Positions 48,401 to 51,899 of a DNA stretch of 64,000 nucleotides are shown one piece after another. Numbering within the stretch: position 1 is the first letter of the stretch; every line of letters begins with the position of its first letter. This DNA comes from Icerya purchasi. Its lineage: Eukaryota; Arthropoda; Insecta; Hemiptera; Monophlebidae. Made by a program: the position numbers and the translations under genes. The notes under the pieces are model-generated. The model made no database searches. It was given only the letters and a program-made list of their open reading frames with translations, and was not told where the DNA came from. Location of the stretch: assembly GCA_039619475.1 (NCBI GenBank), contig CM077116.1, positions 300,370,464 through 300,434,463 of the forward strand. The letters run 5' to 3'.

Positions 48401-51400
48401 CTGTTTTTTTCTTTTCTAATACTGCATCTGCTATTTTACGACTTGTTTTTACTATAATTGGTCGCGGTAGTGTTTTATTTTTCGTAAATAATCTGTGCGC
48501 TGCGATGATATCTTCCTCTTGAATGTTACAGTTGATTTTTTTCCCTATCTTTACTACAATCTCATTGATGTTTTCAGTGTTATTCTCTGTGACTCCATGG
48601 ATCTCGAAATTCTCTTTTCGCCCGTATTGTTCCAATCGATGAACACTGATGGTTAACTCCTTTATTACTTTATCTTTCTTTTGAGTTTCATTCGTCAGGT
48701 AAGTTACTTGTTCACGCAGCATTTTTATTTCTGACACTAATGACTGATTTAGTTTTAGAGTTTCGTCGTATTTATACGAAAGGAACTCCATTGATTTTTT
48801 TAAATCCTCCATGCTATTTTTTATGGAGCTTAGGTTCATTTATTTGTATTTGACATTTCAATCAATTCTAGTCCATCGGGGGACTTTTAAAATGCACCGG
48901 CAACACCTATTTTGAAGCAACTGAAGTTGATTAAAATTAGAGTCTGAAATTGAGCACCAAACTGGAGCTGAATACGTCAATACAGGTCTCATGACGCTTT
49001 TATAGATAATTAGTTTATTAGCATTACTCAGGTATGATCTACGATTTATAATCGGATACAAGGCTGCGATAACTCTATTAGTCTTCACTTCCGCGTGCTT
49101 TACGTGCTCTTTAAAAGTTAATCTTCTATCTAGGATTACCCCAAGGTATCGAGCATGCTCTGCCCACTTAATACTAGTCCCTTTAATACACACTTGCCTT
49201 GGTGGAGTGGGGTATCTGCGAGTAAAAAGTATCGCTTCTATTTTGGACGGGTTAATTACACATTTCCATTTTTCTAAATATTTTAAAAGTCGCAAGCTGT
49301 GCAGCTGTAATCGATTATAAATAGTAGATGTTATGTATGAACTGCAGTATAAAGCAGTGTCATCGGCATACAAAGCCAAATTGGTATGCTGCAATTTCGG
49401 AAGATCGGAAAAATAAATTATAAAGAGAAAGGGGCCTAGAACACTACCTTGCGGTACCCCCGCAAGGACAGTTCTGGGCAATGACTTCGCGTCCTGTAAA
49501 GATACATAAAAGGTTCTATTGCGGAGATAGCTTTGAATAACTCTAATTAAATAATTCGGAAATTTATACTTTAACATTTTGAATAACAAACCGTCATGCT
49601 AAGTCGTATCAAATGCTTTTGCAATATCAAATAAAATTAACCCAGTGTGTTTATTCAAATTAAAGTTATGTAAGACATGGTCTGCTATCCTGGCAATCTG
49701 ATGTGTGGTAGAATGCCGCAGTCTGAAACCAAATTGCTCCGCTGGAATAATGTTGTTATTGTCAGCAAATTTACGAAGTCTCTGCAGTATAACTTTTTCC
49801 GCAATTTTGCTTAAGTTACTGAGCAAGCTAATCGGTCGTATATTATTCAGATGCGAAAAGTCTTTGCCCGGTTTAGGTAGTGCAATTATTTTAGCTGCCT
49901 TCCAAACGTTTGGAAAATAGCCGTACCACATCGCGGCATTGATAATATGCGTTAACTCAAGTACACCTTTCCGTTGGATTTTATTTAAGATTTTTGCAGG
50001 GATGTTGTTGTCACCAGAAGACATTTTATTTCTTGATTTTTTGAGGTAACTTGATACTTCTGTCGGCGAGGCAGGATAAAACCCCGAAAGGGGAAGTTGA
50101 AATCGTGCGATGTTGTCGGACGCAGACTGTGTTAATAACCTGTTAACGTAAATTCTGTTCTATCTTTAAATATAATAATGTTTAATAAAGAATTTTTTTT
50201 CATACTGTTTGTGAAATACATAAATATAATAAGCTAATAATAACAAATATAATAAACAATTATAACAAACAAATAAGATAAATTTTCTTACTTAGTAACG
50301 TTTTCGGGCATAACCCATCATCAGAGCAACCAATATGTGAACAGATACAAATTCTAAATCACACTGAGGTCAACAAGGGAATACAGTGGTTTATATATAG
50401 ATTTAAAATAACAAATATAGAGTCAATGATCATAACTATTAAAAGGGTGTAAAGTACATAGACTATTATATATGTGTAGGAAATGCTAAATATCGGTATA
50501 AATTTACTTTAAGAAATTAGATTACTTTAGAAACATGTTGTTTTTTCGCTTATAGCCCATCATCAGCTAACAGTACAGAGTATACACTTTATTAAAAAGT
50601 ATATAAATTGAGTGTGTACCTACTCTGTGTTGTTAGCTGATGATATAGCCCGAAAAAATACGTTTTCAAAGTAATTTACTTCCATTTTTTGAAGTAAATT
50701 TATTTAGAAATAATGCCTTGCTGCTACGTGGATTACATTCATTTCAGTGTAATTAAAATACTTTTCATTTTGTGCTTTTCTGTACATTTATTGAACTTAA
50801 TAAAAAACTGAATTTAATTCAGCCGATAAGTTAATTCTGAGGCGGTACGAAGTTCGCCGGGTCCGCTAGTTTAAAATAAAATCAAACAAATCGGATTAAT
50901 ACCTGGAATATAAAACAACGATCTCCATCCAATATGCGTAGCCATAAAACCGTACAGTGGGAAAAAAATTAAATTGGTTACTGAAAGTCCACTTAAAGAA
51001 GTAGCAATCAATGTCGATTTCTCTTCTTCCGGTGCCCAACGAGACCATATGGTGTGCACACATGGAATTAGACCGCCCTGAAAGTTTATTTCTTACTTTT
51101 ACAACGAAATTCAAATTACCGGAAATATGTCGGTTAAATTATAAAATTAATAACCAGGTCTTAACCAGCACCTCAAATAATCCGCTTAATGTTCTGAATG
51201 TGAAAAGTGCAACCGGTCCATAATAAACTGCAAACGGTATTATGAATGCAGTCAGTGAAACGCATATTACTTGAATAAGCCAAACAGTGGCGCCGCCAAA
51301 GCGACCGGCTAAATATCCGCTTGGAAATTCAGATATCGCAAAACCGTAATAAAATGAACTGAGGATAAAACCTTTCTCTTTAGAAGTCCAATTAAATTCT

Positions 51401-51405
51401 TTTAC
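7984..51405 (-). CDS. SLC17-family anion transporter gene (8 exons, N-terminus not found)
   Basis: Minus-strand gene whose exons I assembled by hand: 51405-51172, 51077-50903, 43229-43102, 35888-35768, 31353-31220, 30286-30144, 25361-25241 and 8106-7984. All junctions are GT-AG and the phases agree (0,1,0,1,0,2,0), giving 392 residues and a TAG stop. Family hallmarks in order: SSFYYGF, PSGYLAGRFGG, RTLSGLFEGGLIP, WSRWAPEEEKS, GWRSLFYIPG, NDPATDKKI, VPWRRILTSVPVW, LLSELPSFF, DVWQINLDTSG, LDIAPNYAGVIVG, EEWQIAFY. These belong to the SLC17 branch of the major facilitator superfamily (sialin, vesicular and phosphate cotransporters, proton- or sodium-coupled anion carriers). Family members have 460-500 residues; the missing 70-100 would hold the first transmembrane helix and the start codon, upstream of 51405 or outside the window. 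The substrate cannot be deduced. The frame is intact, so the gene is probably functional. Confidence 0.9.
8107..9310. other. intron sequence, nothing recognised
   Basis: Left end of the 17-kb last intron of the SLC17 gene. No coding potential or repeat I can identify; the frame at 9110-9310 has no known motif. Confidence 0.5.
9343..9360 (+). repeat. 18-bp inverted repeat, left copy
   Basis: TTTCCTTTAACCGTTCCC, lying in the 3' coding end of the RTE-like LINE. Its exact reverse complement occurs at 12213-12230 at the 5' end of the same element. Confidence 0.85.
9411..11093 (-). pseudogene. RTE-like LINE reverse transcriptase region
   Basis: 11093-10416 holds fingers and palm motifs: KSPGHDGITNKQIK, IPTEWKYSDIILIYKKGD, NYRPITL and SIEQAGFRKTFSTIDHLYT. 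Around 10370 comes AVTDYNKAFNSVKHEF (motif A). 10136-9735 holds LLNLRFANDIILLAASLEEL, where the catalytic FADD reads FAND, then NNKKTRI and EATYLGQVLSF. 9725-9411 is the thumb and tail. The changed aspartate and the frame breaks show a dead copy. Confidence 0.88.
11139..12208 (-). pseudogene. RTE-like LINE endonuclease region
   Basis: 12208-11741 reads KVGILNVRTLRQEDNLSELE, AFAKTDIEVLRLSKTRRPGE (family: ILGLSETRR, so the catalytic glutamate is replaced by lysine), LYHFGNNIGQRGVSFSI and QIYAPTSAAEDKEVDGFYE. 11546-11139 carries DYVITPVGND and YTDHRLITVTIRL, the terminal D-H motif of this endonuclease fold. The two parts are separated by about 200 bp of broken frame. The enzyme nicks target DNA for target-primed reverse transcription; this copy is inactive. 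Confidence 0.87.
12213..12230 (-). repeat. 18-bp inverted repeat, right copy
   Basis: GGGAACGGTTAAAGGAAA on the plus strand, 18 of 18 matches to the reverse complement of 9343-9360, placed just outside the start of the endonuclease frame. Confidence 0.85.
12233..13139. other. AT-rich intron sequence, nothing recognised
   Basis: Very AT-rich; the frame at 12267-12596 is a low-complexity hydrophobic artefact of T-rich sequence. Confidence 0.5.
13140..13500 (+). mobile_element. I-like LINE 3' fragment
   Basis: Plus-strand remnant of the post-RNase H tail: NSYYVCDRDHIFFKCSSLSL, ERDLF, LNLPALYNAFYVLSLPIISV (relatives: CDRDHIFFxCSSL, LPTPYxASFILSLPS). A stop follows DLFSS. Same family as 2426, 35271, 58735 and 61570. 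Confidence 0.7.
13501..14268. other. AT-rich intron sequence, nothing recognised
   Basis: No coding or repeat structure identified up to the TA target site of the Tigger element. Confidence 0.5.
14271..14295 (+). repeat. Tigger left terminal inverted repeat
   Basis: Begins CAGTAGGCGCTCGGTTATCC and ends GACAC; 20 of 25 bases match the reverse complement of 22171-22195. Confidence 0.92.
14439..16097 (-). pseudogene. Tigger/pogo DDE transposase, broken
   Basis: Order of domains: N-terminal helix-turn-helix (SVEDRYNAIKRLNVGELSQN, VADSSGVGRTTV), a CENP-B-type helix-turn-helix in broken frame near 15780 (LFIWFVQQRKKGIPISG-like), then the DDE core. The first catalytic aspartate is in QIYNCDETGLYHRMIPSKTL (about 15530-15450). 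The second should be in LLLDNAPSHP but reads LTLGNALSHP (about 15165-15135), an Asp-to-Gly change. The third is in QPMDQGVLETMKRKYR near 15065, reached only after a frameshift. The C-terminal part (15059-14439) is open for 206 residues. The lost aspartate and frameshifts make it inactive; it could still have supplied a DNA-binding region, though nothing here suggests domestication. Confidence 0.93.
16322..16823 (+). repeat. left long terminal inverted repeat (with G-run)
   Basis: Pairs with 21613-22109. Contains a run of 12-13 G at about 16361-16373 (about 6 in the other arm), two copies of ATGGCGGCCA near 16453 and 16473, and ends at GTACCGAAAAACAGTCGTGA. Confidence 0.93.
16985..21369 (-). 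pseudogene. FEN1/XPG-like putative transposase gene, recently broken
   Basis: Exon 1 (21369-21031, 113 codons) has a CIICDG zinc-binding pair. A 51-bp GT-AG intron (21030-20980) leads in phase to exon 2, with CIFCDKDSKY and AAEAHFHRSCYRSY (C-C...H-H...C, probably a zinc finger). The frame meets the hAT MITE at 20728 and resumes exactly at 20307. Then come VAFDNIDRNEETLSGAGTSH (19500s), LMMGSFHIICNLL after a frameshift near 19000, GGPKGFSLKPGAISKYYLTA (about 18250), SSQEEADTRMMLHIQHA and TADDTDVLIL (17600-17450), AIHAFTGCDTVSAMAGQGK (about 17340-17280), and LRANYQTAIWKRCLE near 17000. EEAD, DDTD and TGCD sit in the order of the acidic motifs of FEN1/XPG nucleases. Damage: frameshifts near 19000, 18110, 17410 and 17190, and TAG at 18051 and 17063. 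The family occurs as uncharacterised proteins in animals, as I recall; the nuclease role is inferred. Confidence 0.72.
20316..20727. mobile_element. hAT-type MITE with perfect 8-bp target duplication
   Basis: 412 bp flanked by AAGATAAC at 20308-20315 and 20728-20735. The ends are CAAGGCCGTGTCC and, inward, CAGGCCCGTGCCC, the CAGG-type termini and 8-bp duplication of hAT elements. Near the left end lie ten G, TTAAA and nine C (20331-20354), a strong potential hairpin; the right end is C-rich. The interior is AT-rich and noncoding. It interrupts the nested element's gene without loss of a base. Confidence 0.9.
21555..21590 (-). promoter_or_regulatory. TATA and initiator of the nested element's gene
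   Basis: Minus-strand TATAAAG at 21587-21581, immediately inside the right inverted repeat, with TCAATC at 21562-21557, 27 bases downstream of the TATA box, as initiator. The first ATG of the gene is at 21369, giving a leader of about 190 bases. Confidence 0.5.
21613..22109 (-). repeat. right long terminal inverted repeat
   Basis: Reverse complement of 16322-16823 with few differences, mainly the G-run length and about 20 bp near the tip (GGCACATGGACTA at 22097-22109). A TATA-type promoter for the internal gene lies just inside it. Confidence 0.93.
22171..22195 (-). repeat. Tigger right terminal inverted repeat
   Basis: Inward reading begins CAGTAGAAGCTCGATTATTC and ends GACAC. The word TATCCGACAC recurs just inside, as expected for subterminal transposase sites. 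Confidence 0.92.
22198..22748. other. intron sequence ending in a (TA)n microsatellite
   Basis: No gene seen. An uninterrupted run of TA dinucleotides occupies about 22713-22748, ending where a mariner remnant begins. Confidence 0.6.
22749..23447 (-). mobile_element. internally deleted mariner-like element
   Basis: Minus-strand remnant with both protein ends but no catalytic core. The N-terminal helix-turn-helix part reads VQHVRKWFRELRDRTNVEDE at 23173-23110. Near 22985-22860 the C-terminal block reads EEGIYKVISRLDKCLNLKG (family: EEGI.KL..R.DKCLN..G.YVEK). A central deletion has joined them, as in mariner-derived MITEs. The termini (GGGGCGTTCATAAAGTAGGG at left; inward ACACGAAGTAAAGTTTTCAC at right) are imperfect inverted repeats, with (TA)n runs on both sides. 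Confidence 0.8.
23451..23486. repeat. (TA)n microsatellite
   Basis: TA-rich run directly right of the deleted mariner, mirroring the run on its left. TA is the mariner target, so the element may have landed within one microsatellite and split it. Confidence 0.7.
23650..23850. repeat. short tandem repeat, ACATAAAATTGGGACATTT units
   Basis: Two close copies of CGTTACATAAAATTGGGACA (about 23790 and 23818) with degenerate copies (ACATAAAACTGGGACATTTT, ACATAAAATTGTGACATTTT) to the left, unit length about 25-30 bp. Noncoding. Confidence 0.8.
23851..25240. other. intron sequence, nothing recognised
   Basis: AT-rich; frames at 24108-24362 and 24409-24597 have no motif I recognise. Confidence 0.5.
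25241..25361 (-). CDS. SLC17 gene exon
   Basis: After TTATTACAG, in phase 2, it gives CSPLDIAPNYAGVIVGLATS, the near-invariant N.LDIAPN.AG block of SLC17 proteins, and helix 11 ending CGYIVQNQ before GTAATT. Confidence 0.96.
25362..25861. other. intron sequence, nothing recognised
   Basis: AT-rich stretch between an SLC17 exon and a LINE tail. Confidence 0.5.
25862..26310 (-). mobile_element. RTE/endonuclease-RT type LINE 3' tail
   Basis: Broken minus-strand frames read SVENTVDEED, EVLELMETNPRV-like, YFMERKGEKYKLL-like and KNPGRRKTSCLDDIKKWI, then TYRDLLRHIVQSM. These follow the C-terminal pattern NEEVL..., FGHIMR..KYELL, GRRK.SWLDNIK.W, DRE...MI of arthropod endonuclease-reverse transcriptase LINEs. 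Many stops; inactive. Confidence 0.75.
26311..28990 (-). mobile_element. I-like LINE, 5' portion (ORF1, endonuclease, RT start)
   Basis: Minus-strand LINE with the 5' parts present and the 3' half missing, the reverse of usual 5' truncation. ORF1 is at about 28780-28100. The endonuclease/RT boundary shows SHRWVLSKIDWSSVCFYVDS and PFSQYDIFMESISNAL (27235-26996). The RT start reads SPPVKDEIPFLILKSLSDL (26600s), followed by LVWRLEHNNLLPNNMFSFCP. It ends at about 26311 against another LINE tail, suggesting later deletion or insertion. Confidence 0.8.
28100..28780 (-). pseudogene. I-like LINE ORF1 (nucleic-acid-binding protein)
   Basis: Readable from about 28680 (VFPNNCEGQIVVLLES, HLHLMSL), then ISRSGKNLIKLNFTSVIEAN, FILSDERHKELKIRSFISQS and LLFRFDITRDIPSDLSVDEL at 28570-28350, the RRM-like ORF1 core of this LINE group; the Cys-rich knuckles are lost in broken sequence. 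The same architecture occurs on the plus strand at 41205-42410. ORF1 would bind element RNA. Confidence 0.72.
28991..29309. other. intron sequence, nothing recognised
   Basis: AT-rich spacer between two LINE fragments. Confidence 0.5.
29310..30070 (-). mobile_element. LINE 3' end with RNase H domain and poly(A)
   Basis: Minus-strand remnant in several frames: TDCSKSSDRAGCSFVHDN (first RNase H aspartate), VLSTELCALKL (glutamate), then broken sequence, RPALRLRTGHSALTYGYIL and LNDQPRSLCDSYNDP, the post-RNase H Cys/His region (family: RTGHSRLTHGYLLN, C..C). The 3' end is marked by about 23 T at 29310-29332, a poly(A) tail on the minus strand. It is a different subfamily from the PTPYxASFILS copies. 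Confidence 0.78.
30144..30286 (-). CDS. SLC17 gene exon
   Basis: After CTTACAG it reads VRRTIHFIHGLGGSLCLFLM (loop and helix 9) and NLTMAIILLTASCGFYS (helix 10). Ends in phase 2 before GTAAGA. Confidence 0.93.
30287..31219. other. intron with long T-runs
   Basis: 933-bp SLC17 intron. T-rich tracts at about 30643-30677 and 30757-30771. No coding sequence. Confidence 0.6.
31220..31353 (-). CDS. SLC17 gene exon
   Basis: Completes a split aspartate to give DVWQINLDTSGTLISIPYF, then SCGGTLSGFVADYF (helix 8 and its loop, with the conserved G...AD), ending YPVWK before GTACAG. Confidence 0.95.
31354..31764. other. intron sequence, nothing recognised
   Basis: AT-rich, with loosely repeated ATTAAT/ATTCG words around 31460-31600 but no clear unit. 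Confidence 0.5.
31765..32870 (+). mobile_element. jockey-like LINE reverse transcriptase remnant
   Basis: Plus-strand fragment in broken frames: HQFGFRAKYGKA (about 31785), FLDVDQAFDRV (motif A), VPQGSVLGSLLYLIYKADIP (motif B, about 32045); the YADD region has decayed (FADDTR-like near 32135). Then TWRERIKTQQNELNIKLRQL, YWLLGKRS, YKQILKPVWQYYGCQLWGCA (32371-32619) and VTNITIHEDLGV, the jockey C-terminus. Same family as 5090-6045. Confidence 0.88.
32940..35262 (-). mobile_element. hAT transposon remnant (GTF2IRD2/ZBED-like transposase)
   Basis: Minus-strand hAT element. The 5' terminus CAGTGATGGCGAACCTATGA begins at 35262. Transposase blocks: FKEKDSIIKRINELPISRNT and YAEMYSIALNESNDLNGYAQ (34366-34127), DIDGASNMVGK (about 34000; family TDGAPNMVGK), FIVQYTGKFYAL (family FHCIIHQE.LCAK), and YVRWLSCGQVL (about 33730), all conserved in the hAT lineage that gave GTF2IRD2-, ZBED5- and EPM2AIP1-type genes. 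The C-terminal dimerisation region is open at 33251-32967. Frames are broken throughout and no 3' terminus was found, so the distal end is deleted. Confidence 0.88.
35271..35640 (+). mobile_element. I-like LINE 3' fragment
   Basis: Plus strand, beginning within 10 bp of the hAT terminus: CSFHPDDSDLLCGTNHIFFE, CASASIERFHFYSQLL, LGLPTPYGASFILSLLSLTI, then ALDWRSQKK and an A-rich tail near 35610-35630. An open 79-residue block of the post-RNase H tail. Confidence 0.82.
35768..35888 (-). CDS. SLC17 gene exon
   Basis: After GCTAATAG it reads GNYPWRRILTSVPVWTIIIT and then TWGYLFLLSELPSFFN (helix 7), the family pattern IPW..I.TS.PVW. Forty codons plus one base; donor GTTAGT. Confidence 0.95.
35889..36367. 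other. intron sequence, nothing recognised
   Basis: AT-rich; an A-run near 36030. No gene. Confidence 0.5.
36368..36930. mobile_element. MITE copy 1 (GTGTTCAGAGCGACC termini)
   Basis: About 560 bp matching 53956-54534 almost throughout (for example AGCGGCCAAGTTATTTTGTT and TCATTGTAGTAGTATATCAG / TCATGGTAGTAGTATATCAG). Left end GGTGTCGTGTTCAGAGCGAC, right end TGATCGCTCTGAAACG, imperfectly inverted. Contains (ATT)n at about 36440-36470. No coding, so a non-autonomous DNA element of unknown superfamily. Confidence 0.78.
36931..37489. other. intron sequence, nothing recognised
   Basis: AT-rich; no identifiable element. Confidence 0.5.
37490..38430 (-). pseudogene. hAT transposase, ZMYM1-like, N-terminal half
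   Basis: Minus-strand hAT remnant of the lineage related to ZMYM1 (TTF-type zinc finger followed by DUF4371-like region). 38310-38098: PLEPSRYFQVS, EQFCELCVLLKTAQSGYGYR and DLEALVNKPFTN, where C-E-L-C is part of the zinc finger. After a stop: NALGNFGHRTNTKYYKFALE; 37977-37717: HKIAEDNRERLKAIVRTVLL, CRRQEMVLRG, NDGNFRILLHFRARSGA; then KAGFFTVLADETQD (about 37640), where the first catalytic aspartate of hAT lies. It stops near 37490, so the C-terminal half is absent. Related to the deleted hAT element at 39406-40606. Confidence 0.85.
38431..39397. other. degenerate repeat region, no gene
   Basis: Noncoding. The part around 39150-39360 resembles 40620-40830 on the far side of the hAT element (CGAAA...TTTTTTCC..G..ATGTGAT.TATTG.T.GAAAGA), so the hAT element landed in or between copies of a degenerate repeat. 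A G-run lies at 38536-38548. Confidence 0.5.
39406..40606 (+). mobile_element. internally deleted hAT element (ZMYM1-like family)
   Basis: 1201 bp with termini CAGTCATGGATTTACACC and, inward, CAGGGCCGGATTATAGCC, flanked by GACGCAGG (39398-39405) and AACGCAGG (40607-40614), a 7-of-8 target duplication. Inside is the C-terminus of a hAT transposase on the plus strand near 40290-40405: SNDLSVLFIEEQLVKNLNFD and DIINEFAYLKLRRIK (family: LN.LSILSIE......DFDDII.EFA..K.RK). A possible N-terminus MAGRHDKRSQTRLEEKLKIH lies at 39770. The zinc finger and catalytic domain between them are gone. Confidence 0.87.
40615..40975. repeat. degenerate repeat, partner of 39150-39400
   Basis: Similar in order and spacing to the sequence left of the hAT element (TTTCTTTTGCGGCCATGTGA against TTTTTTCCCGGTTATGTGAT). 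Divergent; probably an old noncoding interspersed or tandem repeat. Confidence 0.5.
40980..41200. repeat. AAT/ATA-rich microsatellite beside a LINE scrap
   Basis: Imperfect trinucleotide runs of AAT/ATA at about 41100-41165. The minus-strand words KRVNEIKYLGIYSN at about 41030-40985 resemble the LINE reverse-transcriptase thumb motif (E.KYLGI.L), so this may be a tiny LINE remnant. Confidence 0.5.
41205..42410 (+). pseudogene. I-like LINE ORF1, broken
   Basis: Plus strand: HRPGAFTIHVESCSTEKNLG, HLYHWSL (family: GPFVVLLES, LH.MSL), then after frameshifts NSVLFRTDIVFGVHRSFSED and EILEGFESLIPIVSIRRVFR, ILTCSAELRFHNTTLSELL (41462-41690), and zinc-knuckle-like CKCASKYPISDCSN (about 41750). This matches the order in the minus-strand copy at 28780-28100. 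The endonuclease and RT are not seen after about 42410. Confidence 0.72.
42411..42705. other. intron sequence, nothing recognised
   Basis: Contains a slightly GC-richer patch (GACGCGCGCTGGAACG near 42520) of unknown origin, possibly the body of the tRNA-like repeat that follows. Confidence 0.4.
42706..42790 (-). ncRNA. tRNA-like sequence, possible SINE head
   Basis: Minus strand contains an A-box-like TCGCGCAGTTCGTTAGGC and, about 35 bases on, a perfect B-box core GGTTCGAATCC. Together these form a degenerate tRNA-like RNA polymerase III promoter. The acceptor and anticodon stems do not fold into a convincing tRNA, so a tRNA-derived SINE head or dead tRNA is more likely than a gene. No second copy was seen in the window. 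Confidence 0.4.
43102..43229 (-). CDS. SLC17 gene exon
   Basis: Enters in phase 1 after TTTGCAG and encodes GGMALFWCVLWYMNV (helix 6) and NDPATDKKITTAELKYIKKS, the cytoplasmic loop seen as D.P..HP.IS..E..YI in relatives. Ends AAG before GTTACT. It follows a 7.7-kb intron. Confidence 0.9.
43230..43954. other. intron with a TTTCGAAGACAACGCTTCATGATCA stem motif region
   Basis: Noncoding. At 43348-43377 lies a sequence that on the minus strand reads TGATCATGAAG-loop-CTTCGAAACGCG, a stem followed by GAAACG, like the Penelope-type/hammerhead-like motif found near 50.3 and 56.2 kb. Confidence 0.4.
44391..47336 (-). pseudogene. CR1-like LINE ORF2 (endonuclease and reverse transcriptase)
   Basis: Endonuclease: FHELHLNIRSARRNWDEFIS, LSVIVLTEINIRENE, GYNGGILVF (47336-47010), IAIYRTPSKN, LLICGDFNIDLL (46967-46647). 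Linker region 46592-45938. Reverse transcriptase: GIIRPIYKKG, NYRPITIISVIGKTLARCVD, NQHGFKEKKSTI, FIDLTKAFDLVDHDLL (45832-45296), then KVYVFADDITLL near 45250 in another frame with FADD intact, and LCVNINKSKLIHI, NVKDFKYLGEYI (45210-44941). Thumb/C-terminus: SWKKHVQALNSKIRQTIPVL, ILYGIQIWGKA (44944-44732), ending VWKKDVVKWLKEWCKE at 44391. About five frameshifts or stops break it. Confidence 0.88.
47337..48169. other. inter-ORF stretch of unusual composition
   Basis: Between ORF1 and ORF2 of the LINE lie about 830 bp of distinctly C/A-rich plus strand (G/T-rich on the element strand) with CACACA runs near 47475 and 48085 and open frames on both strands (47667-47948 minus, 47851-48072 plus). 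None has a recognised domain. It may be the element's own long spacer or an insertion; no clear inverted repeat or target duplication was seen. Confidence 0.5.
48170..48839 (-). pseudogene. CR1-like LINE ORF1, coiled-coil protein
   Basis: 48839-48387 encodes a coiled coil (SIKNSMEDLKKSMEFLSYKY through KDKVIKELTISVHRLEQY), then YGRKENFEIHGVTENNTENI and EEDIIAAHRLFTKNK, LPRPIIVKTSRK, the RNA-binding region of this ORF1 class. After a frameshift, 48361-48170 supplies the C-terminal domain: KIFVNENLSRYYKSLFWEAK, VKRGKIFVRKNSQSPIIVIK. An N-terminal zinc domain seen in some relatives is missing, so the element may be slightly 5'-truncated. Confidence 0.85.
48856..50150 (-). pseudogene. jockey-like reverse transcriptase with one nonsense codon
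   Basis: Minus strand. Starts in RT near 50150 (SPTEVSSYLKKSRNKMSSGD), then WKAAKIIALPKPGKDFSHLN, IRPISLLSNLSKIAEKVI, EQFGFRLRHSTTHQIARI, LILFDIAKAFDTT followed by TAG where relatives have Trp (AFDTVWHDGL), then HDGLLFKMLKYKFPNYL, VPQGSVLGPFLFIIYFSDLP, LALYADDTALYCSS (catalytic YADD intact), HARYLGVILDRRLTFKEHV and VLTYSAPVWCSISDSN. About 430 codons with a single in-frame stop at about 49600. Both ends are cut: the endonuclease is missing and the 3' end is replaced at 48855 by the CR1-like element, which probably inserted here. Confidence 0.92.
50151..50507. repeat. interspersed repeat with ACGTTTTCGGGCATAACCCATC motif region
   Basis: 50220-50450 resembles 56150-56390 (AACAAATA-AACAAAC, the GGGCATAACCCATCATCAG stem, ACAAATTCTAAATCACAC, TATAGATTTAAAATAACAAA). 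Noncoding member of a repeat family that contains the hammerhead-like motif at 50299-50324. Confidence 0.7.
50508..50705. repeat. fold-back (palindromic) repeat
   Basis: Two arms of about 85 bases face each other around 50590: AAATTTACTTTAAGAAATTA... TAGCCCATCATCAGCTAACA on the left and its imperfect reverse complement TGTTAGCTGATGATATAGCC...TTTGAAGTAAATTT on the right. RNA or single-stranded DNA from here would form one long hairpin. Probably a fold-back MITE of the same repeat family. Confidence 0.82.
50841..50870 (+). mobile_element. Helitron-like 3' end
   Basis: GGCG (50841-50844) and CGCC (50855-50858) can pair into a short hairpin; seven bases on is CTAG (50866-50869) followed by T. 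A hairpin shortly before a CTRR end abutting T is the Helitron 3' signature. No 5' TC end was located; the upstream partner could be a non-autonomous Helitron covering part of 50151-50840. Confidence 0.6.
50903..51077 (-). CDS. SLC17 gene exon
   Basis: Starts after TTTCAG with GGLIPCVHTIWSRWAPEEEK, the most conserved segment of the family, runs through helix 5 and ends in GWRSLFYIP plus one base before GTATTA. Follows a 94-bp intron. A Helitron-like 3' end lies only 33 bp beyond its donor site. Confidence 0.95.
51172..51405 (-). CDS. SLC17 gene, first detected exon
   Basis: Opens after TTTTCCAG and reads VKEFNWTSKEKGFILSSFYY, the end of the first extracellular loop and helix 2, then PSGYLAGRFGG (the conserved inter-helix loop), and ends in RTLSGLFE. 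78 codons, phase 0. The donor GTGCTG is weak, but the next exon starts in phase with the conserved GG-LIP, so the border is well supported. Confidence 0.92.
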
Positions 51406-51899
51406 CTGGAAAATTGAATGCATATTTTAATGTATCGTTTTAAAACAACGACTAATTTTAATCGATTTTACCATAGCAATACAACAACACTTTTAATAAA
51501 TATAATCAGGAGCGTTGCAAAACCAAAAAAATTAAAAAGAAAACGGTTTTATAGTTTATCTCGAACACGACAATTAGACAAAATTGTTGGAAATATAAAG
51601 ACAGAAAGAAGTTTTTACTTTTTCATTTAATGAAGCAGAATAAACACCGTTTAAAAATATATTTATTATAATTAAAAACTGGAGCTTGTTCTAAACATCC
51701 ACCAGTGTGGTGTGAACGAAATTTTGGTATTATTTTTAAAAAGATGCAACGCGTTCCTGAAATCATTGCACCAAAAATTTATTACTCTGGTATTGTTTTG
51801 TGATTGTAAACTTGTAAGATTCAAAGAACTCTTAAAATATTGATCAGAAAGTTTCATAATTATTTTATTTATTTTAATACCATTAATTAAAATCTTTTC
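51406..51899. other. nothing recognised upstream of the SLC17 exon
   Basis: Searched on the minus strand for the missing N-terminal exon (first helix of the LRVNLSVAIVAM type); not found. The minus-strand frame 51857-51672 has no known motif. Confidence 0.5.

Larger units (their letters stand above)
43955..48855 (-). mobile_element. CR1/Daphne-like two-ORF LINE, nearly complete
   Basis: Minus-strand non-LTR retrotransposon with ORF1 (48839-48170), an inter-ORF stretch (48169-47337), ORF2 (endonuclease plus reverse transcriptase, 47336-44391) and a 3' untranslated region ending in an A-rich tail at about 43990-43960. ORF2 has few breaks and keeps the endonuclease GDFN motif and the reverse-transcriptase FADD. 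The 5' end abuts a jockey-like LINE at 48856. It is one of the youngest-looking LINEs here, though frameshifts make it inactive as read. Confidence 0.88.
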
